Part shown: positions 23,342 to 32,665 of the stretch, piece after piece
Layout: the number at the start of each line of letters is the position of its first letter
How positions within the stretch are numbered: the stretch's first letter is position 1
Assembly (NCBI RefSeq): GCF_003583405.1
Contig: NZ_QXEC01000007.1
Span: forward strand, 124,001-188,000
From: Micromonospora radicis
GTDB taxonomy: Bacteria; Actinomycetota; Actinomycetes; Mycobacteriales; Micromonosporaceae
Length of the DNA: 64,000 nucleotides
Reading direction: 5' to 3'
Program-made: the position numbers and the translations under genes
Notes under the pieces: model-generated
The model's input: only the letters and a program-made list of their open reading frames with translations
What the model was told of the DNA's origin: nothing
Database searches by the model: none

Positions 23342-25709
23342 CCGGCGCCCGCTCAGCCACCGGCGACCCGGCAGCCGGCGCTGTTGTCGGCCGCTGACGT
23401 GGGTCGCCGGTAGGCGGCCGGGGCGGCTCCGCCAGCTGCCCGGTGGTTCGCCCCGGCGGCCCGAGCAGGTCCGACCCGAGCACGTCCGACCCGAGCACGT
23501 CCGGTGTGGTCGGGCCCGGTGTGTCGTCGGGTCGGCGCAGGCCGAGCCGGTGCAGCCAGCGCAGCAGTTGCCGGTGCACGGCCTCCGGTCCGACCAGTTC
23601 ACCCTCCTCCTGCGGCCAGTCGGCCGGATGGACGAGCAGTGCGTCGTTCTGCCAGCCGCCGAGCCCACCGTGGCTGCCGACCAGTTCCTCGAAGGCCGGC
23701 ACCTCGTCCAGGCCGGGATCCACCGCGCTGATCACGACCAGGTCGCCGACGTGCTCCATCTCCTGGTGGCGCAGCAGGTCGTGCCGGGCTCTGGGCCCGT
23801 ACGGCGTCAGCGGGTCGACGCCGTCGACCCGGCCGTCGCGCAGCCGGTGGGTGCCGGCCGGGCCGACGGCCACCGGACCGACGGCGGAGTCGACGACGAC
23901 CAGCCCGATGCCGGGATGGGCGGCCAGCCCCTCGATCAGACCGGGTGCCACCGCGTCGACGCGTTGCCGGGACAGCCGCCCCGGATGGTCGGCCAGGTAG
24001 ATCATCGCGAGGTTGCCGGAGGCCACCACCACCGTCTGCGGGTCGGCCGGGTCGAGCACCGCCAGGTCCGCCTCGCTCGGATCCAGGCCCGTCGTCTCCG
24101 GCGCCACCCGGGGACGGGCCACCCGGGCCGCCGCGGCGGTCACCGCGCTGCGGCCGGCCACCTCGGCGAGCAGCCGGTCGACCCGCCCCCGCGTCTCGTC
24201 CGGCCCTGCCGACCCGCCCGCGGCCGGCGGTGCCGCCACCACCGTCGGCGACGCGGTCAACCGGGTCACCAGCTGGGTCAGTGACTCGCCGTAGCGCTGC
24301 CGGAACGTGGCGCCCTGGCTCTGCCCGTGGTCGCTGAGCACGACGACGTGGTAACGACGGGTCGCCTCGGTCGCCAACCGTTGCAGGATGCCGAGAGTGT
24401 GGTCGAGGGCCTCGAGCGCGGCCATCGCCTCCGGACGGGCGGGCCCGGCGTGGTGGGCCACCTCGTCGTAGTCGACGAAGTCGCAGAAGATCACCGGAGC
24501 GCCACGGGCCATCTGCTCGGCGATCAGCGAGACGTTGAGGTCGTTGAGCAGGCTGGCCAGGGGCCGCAGCGCCAGGTAGGAGCCACCCCGGTCGGCGCGG
24601 GGCTGGACACCGCGTACCCGGCGGCGCCGCGCCTCGTGCAGTTCGCGCAGCACCTGGCCGGCGCCGAGCACCACCGTGCGGGCGAAGCCGTAGGGGCTGG
24701 TCATGAAGGCCGCGTAGCCGGGGGTGGAGCGGCCCGGCAGGCCGGCGCGGCTGACGGTGAACAGGCTGGTGGAGGCGTCGCCGGAGAAGGCGGTGCTGAT
24801 GCTGACGCCGCCGTCGCACAGCAGGCCCCGACCGGTGGAGATGCGCCGCTCGACCTCGGCGGCGTCGCGGGGCCGGCTGGTGACCACGAGTCGGCCGGTG
24901 GGCCGTTCGTCGTCACCGGTTGCCTTCTCGTACCAGCGGTAGGCCGGCACGTGGCGGGTCTCGCCGTGCAGCAGCCCCGCCTGGGCGGCCGGGGTGGTGG
25001 CGGGCAGGCCGGTGTGCCAGCGGGTCATCCGATGGCTGCCACCGCGCAGCCACCGGCCCATGGTGGGCAGGTTGCCGGCGCGTACCGCCCACTGCAACAC
25101 GGGGGCGGCCACCCCGTCCAGTTGGATGATCAGCAGCCCGTCGCGTGGTGGCTGGTCGGCCCGGGTACCGCTGGCGGGTCGGCGGGGTCGCCAGCCCGGT
25201 CGGCGGCCGGTGCGGCGCCGAACCCGGTTCATCAGCCGTCGCATCTCGCTGACGAACGTGTCGTCGGTGCCGGCGTCGGCGAGCCAGTTGACCGCTGCGG
25301 CGAGCGCGACGGCGAGCCAGGCGGCGACGAAGGCGACGCCGAACCCGGCCACGTGCGCCTCGGGGGCCAGCCGCAGCGCCACGTACATCACCACGGCCTG
25401 CACGCCGACGCCGATGGCCAGGGCACCGAGCCCACCCAGCGCGGTGGCCAGCGCCAGCAGCAACGGTCGCAGCACCGCCCCGACCACGCTGACCAGGCCG
25501 ACCAGCCAGAGCAGGCCGACCAGGCCGGTGGTGGTGACCCCGGGCAGCAGCCAGAACGTCGCGCTGAGCACCGCGAAGGAGGTCACCATGCTGCGCAGCA
25601 GTGCCCGGACCCGCGCGATGGTCGGCCGGTGGTAGTCGCGCAGCACCCGCAGGCCGACCCGAACGGACTCGGGCCGGGCGGTTTCACCGGCAGCCACCTG
25701 CGGTTCCAT
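23274..25709 (-). CDS. membrane-anchored alkaline-phosphatase-fold phosphodiesterase-like protein
   Basis: An 811-aa protein. The first 150 residues hold about four TM helices in a phage-holin-family-4-like arrangement. After a basic linker (about 170-190), a type I phosphodiesterase/alkaline-phosphatase-superfamily domain follows: LLIIQLDGVAAPVLQWA (metal Asp), GNLPTMGRWLRGGSH, PATTPAAQAGLLHG (a Thr as likely nucleophile), FVDYDEVAHHAGP and VVLSDHGQSQG. The last 100 residues are Pro/Ala-rich with short tandem GSDVL repeats and look disordered. I use the ATG at 25709; TTG/GTG starts further out have no better RBS. Substrate unknown, perhaps an envelope phosphoester. Confidence 0.82.
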   Translation of the reverse strand: MEPQVAAGETARPESVRVGLRVLRDYHRPTIARVRALLRSMVTSFAVLSATFWLLPGVTTTGLVGLLWLVGLVSVVGAVLRPLLLALATALGGLGALAIGVGVQAVVMYVALRLAPEAHVAGFGVAFVAAWLAVALAAAVNWLADAGTDDTFVSEMRRLMNRVRRRTGRRPGWRPRRPASGTRADQPPRDGLLIIQLDGVAAPVLQWAVRAGNLPTMGRWLRGGSHRMTRWHTGLPATTPAAQAGLLHGETRHVPAYRWYEKATGDDERPTGRLVVTSRPRDAAEVERRISTGRGLLCDGGVSISTAFSGDASTSLFTVSRAGLPGRSTPGYAAFMTSPYGFARTVVLGAGQVLRELHEARRRRVRGVQPRADRGGSYLALRPLASLLNDLNVSLIAEQMARGAPVIFCDFVDYDEVAHHAGPARPEAMAALEALDHTLGILQRLATEATRRYHVVVLSDHGQSQGATFRQRYGESLTQLVTRLTASPTVVAAPPAAGGSAGPDETRGRVDRLLAEVAGRSAVTAAAARVARPRVAPETTGLDPSEADLAVLDPADPQTVVVASGNLAMIYLADHPGRLSRQRVDAVAPGLIEGLAAHPGIGLVVVDSAVGPVAVGPAGTHRLRDGRVDGVDPLTPYGPRARHDLLRHQEMEHVGDLVVISAVDPGLDEVPAFEELVGSHGGLGGWQNDALLVHPADWPQEEGELVGPEAVHRQLLRWLHRLGLRRPDDTPGPTTPDVLGSDVLGSDLLGPPGRTTGQLAEPPRPPTGDPRQRPTTAPAAGSPVAERAPATGSPVAQPAPAGAAPTSPVPG

Positions 25710-25764
25710 CCCGCCACCATGCCACACCCCGGCCAGCAAGATCGGAAAGGTCCGGGGCGCCGGT

Positions 25765-26508
25765 TCACCCGGCGGGACCGGGTGGCCGAGCCCGTACCGC
25801 GAGGCCGCCGGCCAGCAACGCCAGGCCGGCGAGGTGGATCAGGCGTACGCCGGTGGGTGCGGGCAACGACGCGCCCGGCAGCAGCGGCACGGTGAGCAGT
25901 CCCACGACGGCGACGGCGCCGGCCGACGACCAGAACAGCACGGGTCGGCGGGGCACGGCGGCAGGTGCCTGCGCGCAGGGGGCGAGCCGTCGTGGAAGAC
26001 GCGCCGCGCACCAGAGCACCACCGCGGCCCCCAGCAGCGTGCTGGTCAGATCCGACACGGTCCACCAGGGCAGGTCGGTGACGCTGGACCAGCGCACACC
26101 GAACACCACCGACAACCAGTCGTCGGTGTGCGTGAGCCAGTCCCAGGCGAGGTGGCTTCCGGCACCGAGCAGCGCCGAGCTGACGGTGATCCACCATCGG
26201 TGCCGGCGACCCGCCAGCGAACCGTAGCGCGGCCAGCCGAAGCGCCGGCTCGGCGGCAGTTGGGCGGCGACGGTGGCGATCGACGACCGGAACACCCAGG
26301 CGTACCCCAACGCCACCGGCAGACACCACCAGAACAGCGCCGGCCAGGCATGGGTGTCGGCGAAGGTGCGCCCGTCCGAGCCGGCGACCAGGTAGGCCAC
26401 GTCCGGGGCGACGGCACCGGTCGCCAACGCCACCCCGTCGAACCACCGTGGCCGCCACAGCTTCAGCGGCAGCACCGGCGCCAGGTGCGAGGGGAAGGTC
26501 AACGGCAC
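25765..26508 (-). CDS. DUF4184-family membrane protein
   Basis: A 247-aa integral membrane protein with about six TM helices. It has the DUF4184 hallmarks: an N-terminal FPSHLAPVLPL, then GAVAPDVAYL, and a buried GAGSHLAWDWLTH with conserved His and Asp. These recall metal-dependent membrane hydrolases such as YdjM. It begins with GTG and lies in the same orientation as the phosphodiesterase gene. Function unknown. Confidence 0.8.
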   Translation of the reverse strand: MPLTFPSHLAPVLPLKLWRPRWFDGVALATGAVAPDVAYLVAGSDGRTFADTHAWPALFWWCLPVALGYAWVFRSSIATVAAQLPPSRRFGWPRYGSLAGRRHRWWITVSSALLGAGSHLAWDWLTHTDDWLSVVFGVRWSSVTDLPWWTVSDLTSTLLGAAVVLWCAARLPRRLAPCAQAPAAVPRRPVLFWSSAGAVAVVGLLTVPLLPGASLPAPTGVRLIHLAGLALLAGGLAVRARPPGPAG

Positions 26509-26533
26509 CGCGGCAGGGTAGCCGCCGCCGGTG

Positions 26534-26914
26534 TCACCGGGCGGCGAGGTGCTCGTCGAACTCGGTGGCGAGGGCCTGCGGTGCGCGCATCCGCCAGGCG
26601 TCGGTGACCAGCTCCGCCAGGCGACCCACGTCGACCCGGTCCAGCCGGAGCATGACCAGCGGCAGGCCGTCGTAGCCCGCGGTGGTGAAGAAACTCTCCG
26701 GCTCGCCCAGCAGCAGCGCCTGCTTCTCGGCCTCGTCGCCGACGAACAGCACCGCGATGTCGGTGCGGATGACGCGCGGCCTGCCGGGCTGGCGCTCCGG
26801 GTAGGACCAGACGAAGCCCTTGTCGGCGACCCGGAAGTCGAACCCGTCGCTGTCGACCTCCACCACCCCGGGCAGGGCCAGGGCCAGGCGACGGACGTCG
26901 TCGGCGTCAGCCAT
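26534..26914 (-). CDS. MmcQ/YjbR-family protein
   Basis: A 126-aa small alpha/beta protein of the YjbR (double wing DNA-binding-like) family: ADDVRRLALALPGVVEVDSDGFD at the start, VADKGFVWSYPER in the middle and LAELVTDAWRMRAP at the end. The ATG at 26914 has GGGAG upstream. Family members are uncharacterised. It lies 25 bp upstream of the DUF4184 gene and may share its transcript. Confidence 0.83.
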   Translation of the reverse strand: MADADDVRRLALALPGVVEVDSDGFDFRVADKGFVWSYPERQPGRPRVIRTDIAVLFVGDEAEKQALLLGEPESFFTTAGYDGLPLVMLRLDRVDVGRLAELVTDAWRMRAPQALATEFDEHLAAR

Positions 26915-27082
26915 CACGGCTCCCACGGGACACGGCCTGCTGCATGGAGTCAGGTTAGTGGTCCGGTCCGACATCGTGGTGCGGTCCGGTGGTCGGTGGC
27001 CGGTGGCCGGTGGCCGCAGCGGCCCTGGGCGGGCCGGTCGGCGGGTAGGGAAACCCCTGATTCCTTCGCGGTGGCCAGCACC

Positions 27083-27088
27083 TAGAGT
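27083..27088 (+). promoter_or_regulatory. candidate -10 box of the lipoprotein gene
   Basis: TAGAGT lies about 105 nt before the GTG at 27193. No clear -35 is visible. The region just upstream (about 26990-27020) carries short GGTGGCC tandem copies. Confidence 0.35.
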
Positions 27089-27192
27089 CGGTTCCACGGT
27101 CGCCGTCCGGCTCCGGCCCACCGTCCGTGACGACGTTGCGCCCGGCCTGGTCCGGCGCGCGTGACCCGCCGATCCGACGAGGGAGCCTCCCG

Positions 27193-28662
27193 GTGCGCAA
27201 GCTTGTCTCCACGGTGGTGACGGTGACGCTGCTGCTCGCCACGGCGAGTTGCACCGGCCGGTCGCCGGAGGACCGGTTCGGACCGGTCGACGAGGACCCG
27301 TACAGCGAATCGGCGCTGCGGTACGGGATGGCCCCCGTACCGCATCCCGACCTGACGTACCAGCCCGACGTGGTGCTCGTCGGCGGCGGCGGCCGGTCGG
27401 TCCGGTCGGTGACCGCCGACGGTCTGACCTGGCGGATCGACGGCGTCGCTCCCCGGGCCGACGACCTCGCCCCCGGCAAGATCATGTTCGTTACCGGTCG
27501 CGGCGTCGGCCGGGTGCTCGACCTCCAGCGCGAACAGGGCGACCTGCTGGTCACCATCGGGCCGGTCACCGTCACCGACGTGATCCGCGACGGCACCCTG
27601 GAGAAACAGGGCATCGTGATCGAGAATCCGGTCGCCTACCAGGCCGGGGAGCCGCTCTGGGCAGCCCCGGAGGAGGCGGCCGACGCGCTGCCCACCCCGT
27701 CCGGCAAGGTCGGCCGCGGTGCACCGTTGGGACTGGCACCGTTGCCACCCCGGCCGGAGCAGCCGGCCCCGATCCGGGGCGGCGGTGAGGTCAAGTCGGT
27801 GGTGGCCAACTTCTCCACCGGGGTCAGCCTGAACAGCGGTGCCTCGGTCAGCTTCAACTACGACCGCAACAACACCAAGCTCTTCGGAAGGGCCGCGCTC
27901 ACCTTCGACCGGCCGACGGCGGACTTCCATCTGACCATCAAGGGCGGCTCGGTGACCCGGGCGGACCTGTCGATCAGCGGCGGCTTCGGGGTCCGGTACT
28001 CGTTCGAGGCCGGGCTCGACGACGGCCAGAACATCCGGGCGGTGCTGCCCGTCCCGGTGGAGTTCAGCATCCCGCTCGGTACCGTGCTGGGCGTGCCGTT
28101 GGCCCTGACCATCAGCCAGACGGTCACGGTCACCACGGCCTTCGGCGCGAAGCTGGGCACCATCAAGGGCGGCGGCGAGTTCTCCCTCGCCGGTTCGCTC
28201 GGCTACGGGTACGCCAACGGCGCCTTCGGGCCGCAGATCAGCAAGAACTTCCAGCGCAAAGACAGTCTGATCAACTCGCTGCGCGGGGTACCGGTCGGCG
28301 TGATGGGGCTGGTCGTCGGCCACAACGTGCGCTTCGACGTGGGGTTCAGCGCCTTCGTGCTCAAGGCCGGTCTCTTCTTCGAGCTGTCGACGACCTACGG
28401 GACGACGATGGGCTCGGCGATGGGGTCGCCGGTGGCGGTCTGTCGGGGGGTGGGCCTCGGCGTGTGGGCGTCGTACGGCATCGGCTACACCATCCTCGAG
28501 CCGGTGGTTAACGTGATCAACAAGTTCCTCAGCCTGGTGAAGATCAGCCCGATCGACTCGTCCGGGAAGTTGGGGTCGAAGCCGTACCGGATCCACCACG
28601 CACAGGAGATCATCCCACCGGGCACCGCGCTCTGCGGCGATCCGCTCTCCTTCGCCAACTGA
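27193..28662 (+). CDS. secreted lipoprotein-like protein, unknown function
   Basis: A 489-aa exported protein. A hydrophobic N-terminus ends at ASCTGR, lipobox-like though the -3 residue is not typical. The mature part is strand-rich with many Gly/Ser/Val, a Pro-rich hinge near residue 185 and late segments such as GFGVRYSFEAGLDDGQN and LGYGYANGAFGPQ. These suggest an extended beta fold. The GTG at 27193 follows GAGGGAG. It stands alone between promoter regions. I do not recognise the family. Confidence 0.7.
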   Translation: MRKLVSTVVTVTLLLATASCTGRSPEDRFGPVDEDPYSESALRYGMAPVPHPDLTYQPDVVLVGGGGRSVRSVTADGLTWRIDGVAPRADDLAPGKIMFVTGRGVGRVLDLQREQGDLLVTIGPVTVTDVIRDGTLEKQGIVIENPVAYQAGEPLWAAPEEAADALPTPSGKVGRGAPLGLAPLPPRPEQPAPIRGGGEVKSVVANFSTGVSLNSGASVSFNYDRNNTKLFGRAALTFDRPTADFHLTIKGGSVTRADLSISGGFGVRYSFEAGLDDGQNIRAVLPVPVEFSIPLGTVLGVPLALTISQTVTVTTAFGAKLGTIKGGGEFSLAGSLGYGYANGAFGPQISKNFQRKDSLINSLRGVPVGVMGLVVGHNVRFDVGFSAFVLKAGLFFELSTTYGTTMGSAMGSPVAVCRGVGLGVWASYGIGYTILEPVVNVINKFLSLVKISPIDSSGKLGSKPYRIHHAQEIIPPGTALCGDPLSFAN

Positions 28663-28788
28663 TCCGGGTCGGTCGGTCACGGCTACCGGCGCGATGTCGG
28701 CGTCCGATCCGCAGTTAGCCCACTTCACGCCGATTCGAGAAGCTTATCCTTCGTGTACGGCATGTCCGGACAACTCAACGGAGGGGCG

Positions 28789-29316
28789 ATGAGTCGAGTC
28801 GATGGCACGCGCGGCAGCGGAGGACCCGCCGCTCCGGCCGGCGGCAGCGGGGTGCAGGTACGCCTGACCGTGAACGGCAGCGCGCACGACCTGCACCTCG
28901 ACAACCGGGTCACCCTGCTCGACGCGCTCCGCGACGAACTGGACCTGGTCGGCACCAAGAAGGGCTGCGACCAGGGCGCCTGCGGTGCCTGCACGGTGCT
29001 GGTCGACGGCCGGCGGGTGCTGTCCTGCCTCACCCTGGCCGCGCAGTGCGAGGGCCGGCAGGTGACCACGATCGAGGGACTCTCCCCCGACGGGCACCGA
29101 CACCCGCTACAGGAGGCGTTCGTCCGCCACGACGCCTTCCAGTGCGGCTACTGCACTCCGGGCCAGATCATGTCCGCGCTCGCCCTGCTGCAGGAGCGCC
29201 GGGCCGGCTCCGACGAGGAGATCCGCGAGTTCATGAGCGGCAACCTCTGCCGCTGCGGCGCGTACCCCAACATCGTGGCCGCGATCCGCGAGGTCGCCGC
29301 TCAGGGAGTCGGATAG
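28789..29316 (+). CDS. molybdenum hydroxylase [2Fe-2S] subunit (CoxS/PaoA-like)
   Basis: A 175-aa electron-transfer subunit with both cluster motifs: the plant-type ferredoxin site CDQGACGACTVLVDG with a later Cys (LSCL), and the C-terminal helical site CGYCTPGQ...LCRCGAYP. The ATG at 28789 is preceded by GGAGGGG and removes a spurious 12-residue extension. Unlike E. coli PaoA there is no Tat signal, so the complex should be cytoplasmic. It is followed after 2 nt by the FAD subunit and then the Mo subunit. Confidence 0.93.
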   Translation: MSRVDGTRGSGGPAAPAGGSGVQVRLTVNGSAHDLHLDNRVTLLDALRDELDLVGTKKGCDQGACGACTVLVDGRRVLSCLTLAAQCEGRQVTTIEGLSPDGHRHPLQEAFVRHDAFQCGYCTPGQIMSALALLQERRAGSDEEIREFMSGNLCRCGAYPNIVAAIREVAAQGVG

Positions 29317-29318
29317 CG

Positions 29319-30314
29319 GTGCGCGAGTTCGAGTACCTGCGGCCCGACGACGTGGCCTCGGCCGTCACGCTGGTCCGCGAGAAGCCCACCGCACAGTACC
29401 TCGCCGGGGGAACCACCCAGGTCGACCTGATGCTCAAGGACGGCATCCTCGATCCCGAACGGGTCGTCGACATCACCCGGCTGCCGCTCCGCGGCATCGC
29501 CGCCGACGACCGGACACTGCGGGTCGGCGCGCTGACCACGATGGAGGAACTAGCCGCCGACTCGACGGTCACCCGACGTCTGCCGCTGGTCCGGACCGCG
29601 CTGCTGGCCGGAGCGTCGACGCAGCTCCGCAACATGGCGACGATCGGCGGCAACCTGTTGCAGCGCACCCGCTGCCGCTACTTCCGCGATCCGACCGTGC
29701 CCGACTGCAACAAGCGGACCCCGTCGTCGGGATGCGCCGCGATCACCGGCGCGGGGGCCCGGATGCACGCGATCCTCGGCGCCGGCGACAGCTGCATCGC
29801 GTTGCACGCCTCCGACCTCTGCGTACCGCTGGTGGCGCTGGACGCCGTGGTCCGGATCCGCGGCGTCGACGGTGAACGGGCGATCCCGCTGACCGAGTTC
29901 TACGTGCTGCCCGGTGACCGGCCGGACATCGAGACCGTGCTGCGCCACGGCGACCTGGTCACCGCCGTCGAGGTGCCGTTGCCACCGGCCGGCGCCCGAT
30001 CCGGCTACCTGAAGGTACGTGACCGGGCGTCGTACGAGTTCGCGCTGGTCTCCGTCGCTGCCGTCCTCGTCATCGAGGACGGCACGATCGCCGAGGCCCG
30101 GGTCGGTCTCGGCGGGGTCGGCACGGTTCCCTGGCGGGCCCGGGCGGCCGAACGCGTCCTCACCGGCGCACCGCCGGACACCGAGACCTTCCGCGCGGCG
30201 GCGCGGGCCGAACTCGCCGACCCGTTCACCGTGCCGGGTACCGCCTTCAAGCCGGAGCTGGCCCGACGCACCATGGTGCGCGCCCTGCAGACCGTGGCGG
30301 GAGGCCCGGCATGA
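29319..30314 (+). CDS. molybdenum hydroxylase FAD subunit (CoxM/PaoB-like)
   Basis: A 331-aa FAD-binding subunit of the xanthine oxidase family. FAD-binding motifs are YLAGGTTQVDLM and MATIGGNLLQRTRC. After this, four cysteines (RCRYFRDP, PDCNK, SGCAA and an upstream/downstream partner near SCIA) occupy the insertion that carries an additional [4Fe-4S] cluster in PaoB (YagS) and 4-hydroxybenzoyl-CoA reductase. A CO_deh_flav_C domain ends the protein. It starts with GTG 2 nt after the small subunit and overlaps the Mo subunit by ATGA. Confidence 0.9.
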   Translation: MREFEYLRPDDVASAVTLVREKPTAQYLAGGTTQVDLMLKDGILDPERVVDITRLPLRGIAADDRTLRVGALTTMEELAADSTVTRRLPLVRTALLAGASTQLRNMATIGGNLLQRTRCRYFRDPTVPDCNKRTPSSGCAAITGAGARMHAILGAGDSCIALHASDLCVPLVALDAVVRIRGVDGERAIPLTEFYVLPGDRPDIETVLRHGDLVTAVEVPLPPAGARSGYLKVRDRASYEFALVSVAAVLVIEDGTIAEARVGLGGVGTVPWRARAAERVLTGAPPDTETFRAAARAELADPFTVPGTAFKPELARRTMVRALQTVAGGPA

Positions 30315-32539
30315 CGATGACCGAGCCGACGACGGTCGTGGGGGCCGGCGTGGACCGGGTGGACGGGCCGCTGAAGGTGACCGGCGCGGCCGCCTACCCC
30401 TCCGACGTCAGCTATCCCGGCACGACCCACGTGGCGTTGGTCCGCAGCACGATCGCCGCGGGCCGGATCTCCGCCGTCGACACCGCTGCGGCCGAGGCGA
30501 TGCCCGGTGTGCTGGCGGTCATCACCCACCGCAACGCGCCGCGGCTGGCCGACGGGCCGGCGACCAACCTCGGACCGACCCCACCGATGCCGATGCAGGA
30601 CGACCGGATCCGCTACCACGGGCAGTACGTGGCCGTGGTGGTCGCCGAGAAGGCGTACCAGGCGGCGGCCGCCGCGCGTACCGTCGTCGTCGCCTACGAC
30701 CGCACCGAGCCCGTGCTGGCCATCGACGATCCCGCCGGTGAGCTGCGCGAGAACCCGTTCGGCATGGACTCCGACCGGGGTGACGTCGAGGGCGGTCTCG
30801 CCGGCGCCGACGTGGTGCACGAGGCGACCTACACCACCGCGGCGAACACGAACAACCCGCTCGGGCTCTTCACCACCGTCGCGGTCTGGGAGGACGAGCA
30901 GCTCACCGTGCACGACAGCACCCAGTGGACGTCCAACACCCACGTCACCCTCGCCCAGGTGTTCGGGCTGCCGCAAGACGCGGTGCGGGTCTACGCCAAG
31001 TACGTCGGTGGCGGCTTCGGCTCCGGCCTGCGGGTCTGGCCGCACGTGATCCTGGCGGTGCTCGCCGCGCGTACGGTGCGGCGGCCGGTGAAGCTGACGC
31101 TGACCCGCCCGCAGATGTTCACCGGGGTCGGTCACCGCCCCGACACGGTGCAGCGGATCAGGATCGGTGCGCGGCGCGACGGCACTCTGCTGGCCATCGA
31201 GCACCAGGCTACCCAGACCCTCTCGGTCGACGACGAGAACCTCGAGCCGCTGGCGATGGCCAGTGCCGGCGCGTACGCCTGCGCGAACGTGACCACCCGG
31301 GACCGGCAGCGGCGGCTGAACATCCCAGCCCCCGGATCGATGCGGGCGCCCGGCGAGGCGCAGGCGAACTTCGCCCTGGAGTCGGCGCTCGACGAGTTGT
31401 CGTACCGGTTGGGGATGGACCCCCTGGACCTGCGGCTGCGCAACTATGCCGAGGTCCATCCGCAGTTCGGCCTGCCCTGGTCGAGCAAGGCGCTGCGGGA
31501 GTGCTACACGGTGGGCGCCCAGCGGTTCGGCTGGGCCCGCCGGGATCCGCGGATCGGCGCGATGCGCGACGGCGGTTGGCTGGTCGGCTACGGCATGGCC
31601 GGGGTCACCTACCCCCGGTGGCAGGTGCCCTGCCAGGCCCGGGCCTCGATCGGGCGGGACGGCACCGGCTACGTACGCAGCGCCGCCACCGACATCGGCA
31701 CCGGGACGTACACGGTGATGCAGCAGCTCTCGGCGGAACTGCTGGGGCTACCGCTGGACCAGGTCCGGTTCGACCTCGGCGACTCGGACATGCCGATGTC
31801 ACCGCAGGCCGGTGGTTCGGGTCTGACCGGCGCGCTGGGCAACGCGGTGTACGCCGGTTGCCGCGAGTTGATCCGCAAGTTCCTCGACCTGGTCGCCACG
31901 GACATCCGGTCGCCGCTGCGGGGCTGCACCGTCGACGACGTCGCGGTCGGCGGCGGGCGCATCTACCACCGGGCCGATCCGCGGCAGGGTGAGGGATACG
32001 TGACGATTCTCGACCGGCACGGGCTCGACGAGTTGACCGCCGACGGAACGAGCACGCCGCCCGACCCGCAGGAGATCGGCATGGCCACCGCGGGTGCCTT
32101 CGCGGCCAAGTTCGTCGAGGTGCACGTCGACCCCGACCTCGGGCTGCTGCGGATCCCCCGGGTCGTGTCCGTGGTCGACGGCGGGCGGATCCTCAACGAG
32201 AAGCTGGCCCGCAGCCAGATCATCGGGGCGACGGTCGGTGGGATCGGTCACGCGCTGTTGGAGGAGACCGTCACCGATCCCCGTACCGGCCGCGTCGACA
32301 ACGCCACCTTCGGCGACTACCTGGTGCCGGTCAACGCCGACGTCGGCGAGGTGGACGTCGTCTTCGTCGGCGCGCCCGACCGGGCCACCCCGATCGGCAC
32401 CAAGGGGGTCGGCGAGGTCGGCCTGCCCGGCATCGCCGCGGCGGTCGCCAACGCCGTCCACCACGCCACCGGCCGGCGGATCCGGTCCCTGCCGATCACG
32501 CTCGACCAGTTGCTCACCGCCGAGGCGACGACCGGGTAG
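30311..32539 (+). CDS. molybdenum hydroxylase Mo-binding subunit (CoxL/PaoC-like)
   Basis: The 742-aa catalytic subunit. It has the N-terminal hammerhead (RVDGPLKVTGAAAYPSDV), molybdopterin-binding loops (GGGFGSGLRVWPH; GSMRAPGEAQANFALE; TDIGTGTYTVMQQ) and the catalytic Glu in GTKGVGEVGLPG (about E702). The closest known type by layout is the aldehyde-oxidising PaoABC complex; the CO-dehydrogenase active-site loop (AYRCSF-like) is absent. It is translated by ATGA overlap with the FAD subunit. No maturation (XdhC/MocA) gene is adjacent, so cofactor insertion must use genes elsewhere. Substrate likely an aldehyde or N-heterocycle. Confidence 0.92.
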   Translation: MTMTEPTTVVGAGVDRVDGPLKVTGAAAYPSDVSYPGTTHVALVRSTIAAGRISAVDTAAAEAMPGVLAVITHRNAPRLADGPATNLGPTPPMPMQDDRIRYHGQYVAVVVAEKAYQAAAAARTVVVAYDRTEPVLAIDDPAGELRENPFGMDSDRGDVEGGLAGADVVHEATYTTAANTNNPLGLFTTVAVWEDEQLTVHDSTQWTSNTHVTLAQVFGLPQDAVRVYAKYVGGGFGSGLRVWPHVILAVLAARTVRRPVKLTLTRPQMFTGVGHRPDTVQRIRIGARRDGTLLAIEHQATQTLSVDDENLEPLAMASAGAYACANVTTRDRQRRLNIPAPGSMRAPGEAQANFALESALDELSYRLGMDPLDLRLRNYAEVHPQFGLPWSSKALRECYTVGAQRFGWARRDPRIGAMRDGGWLVGYGMAGVTYPRWQVPCQARASIGRDGTGYVRSAATDIGTGTYTVMQQLSAELLGLPLDQVRFDLGDSDMPMSPQAGGSGLTGALGNAVYAGCRELIRKFLDLVATDIRSPLRGCTVDDVAVGGGRIYHRADPRQGEGYVTILDRHGLDELTADGTSTPPDPQEIGMATAGAFAAKFVEVHVDPDLGLLRIPRVVSVVDGGRILNEKLARSQIIGATVGGIGHALLEETVTDPRTGRVDNATFGDYLVPVNADVGEVDVVFVGAPDRATPIGTKGVGEVGLPGIAAAVANAVHHATGRRIRSLPITLDQLLTAEATTG

Positions 32540-32577
32540 CCGAGACCGGTCGCTTGCCGGCGACGGGACGGCTCGCG

Positions 32578-32619
32578 TCGACAGTGGACGGCTCGTCGGT
32601 ACGATGTGCCGGTCGTACC
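32578..32619 (+). promoter_or_regulatory. promoter with overlapping inverted repeat, DUF574 gene
   Basis: TCGACA (32578-32583), a 16-bp spacer and TACGAT (32600-32605) form a candidate promoter. GGTACGA (32598-32604) and TCGTACC (32613-32619), 8 bp apart, form a perfect inverted repeat over the -10 box and start site. It could be an operator. The ATG is 47 nt further on. Confidence 0.5.
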
Positions 32620-32665
32620 ACAGCAGTGGTCCTCACCCCGACGACTTTCTCGATTGGAGCCTGGC

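Noticed and set aside
24327..25895. 522-codon plus-strand open frame
   Set aside because: Antisense to the phosphodiesterase-like gene, low complexity (Gly/Gln/His-rich) and without RBS or recognisable motifs.
26985..27025. GGTGGCC short tandem copies
   Set aside because: Only a few imperfect 7-bp units of very GC-rich sequence; too little to call a functional repeat.
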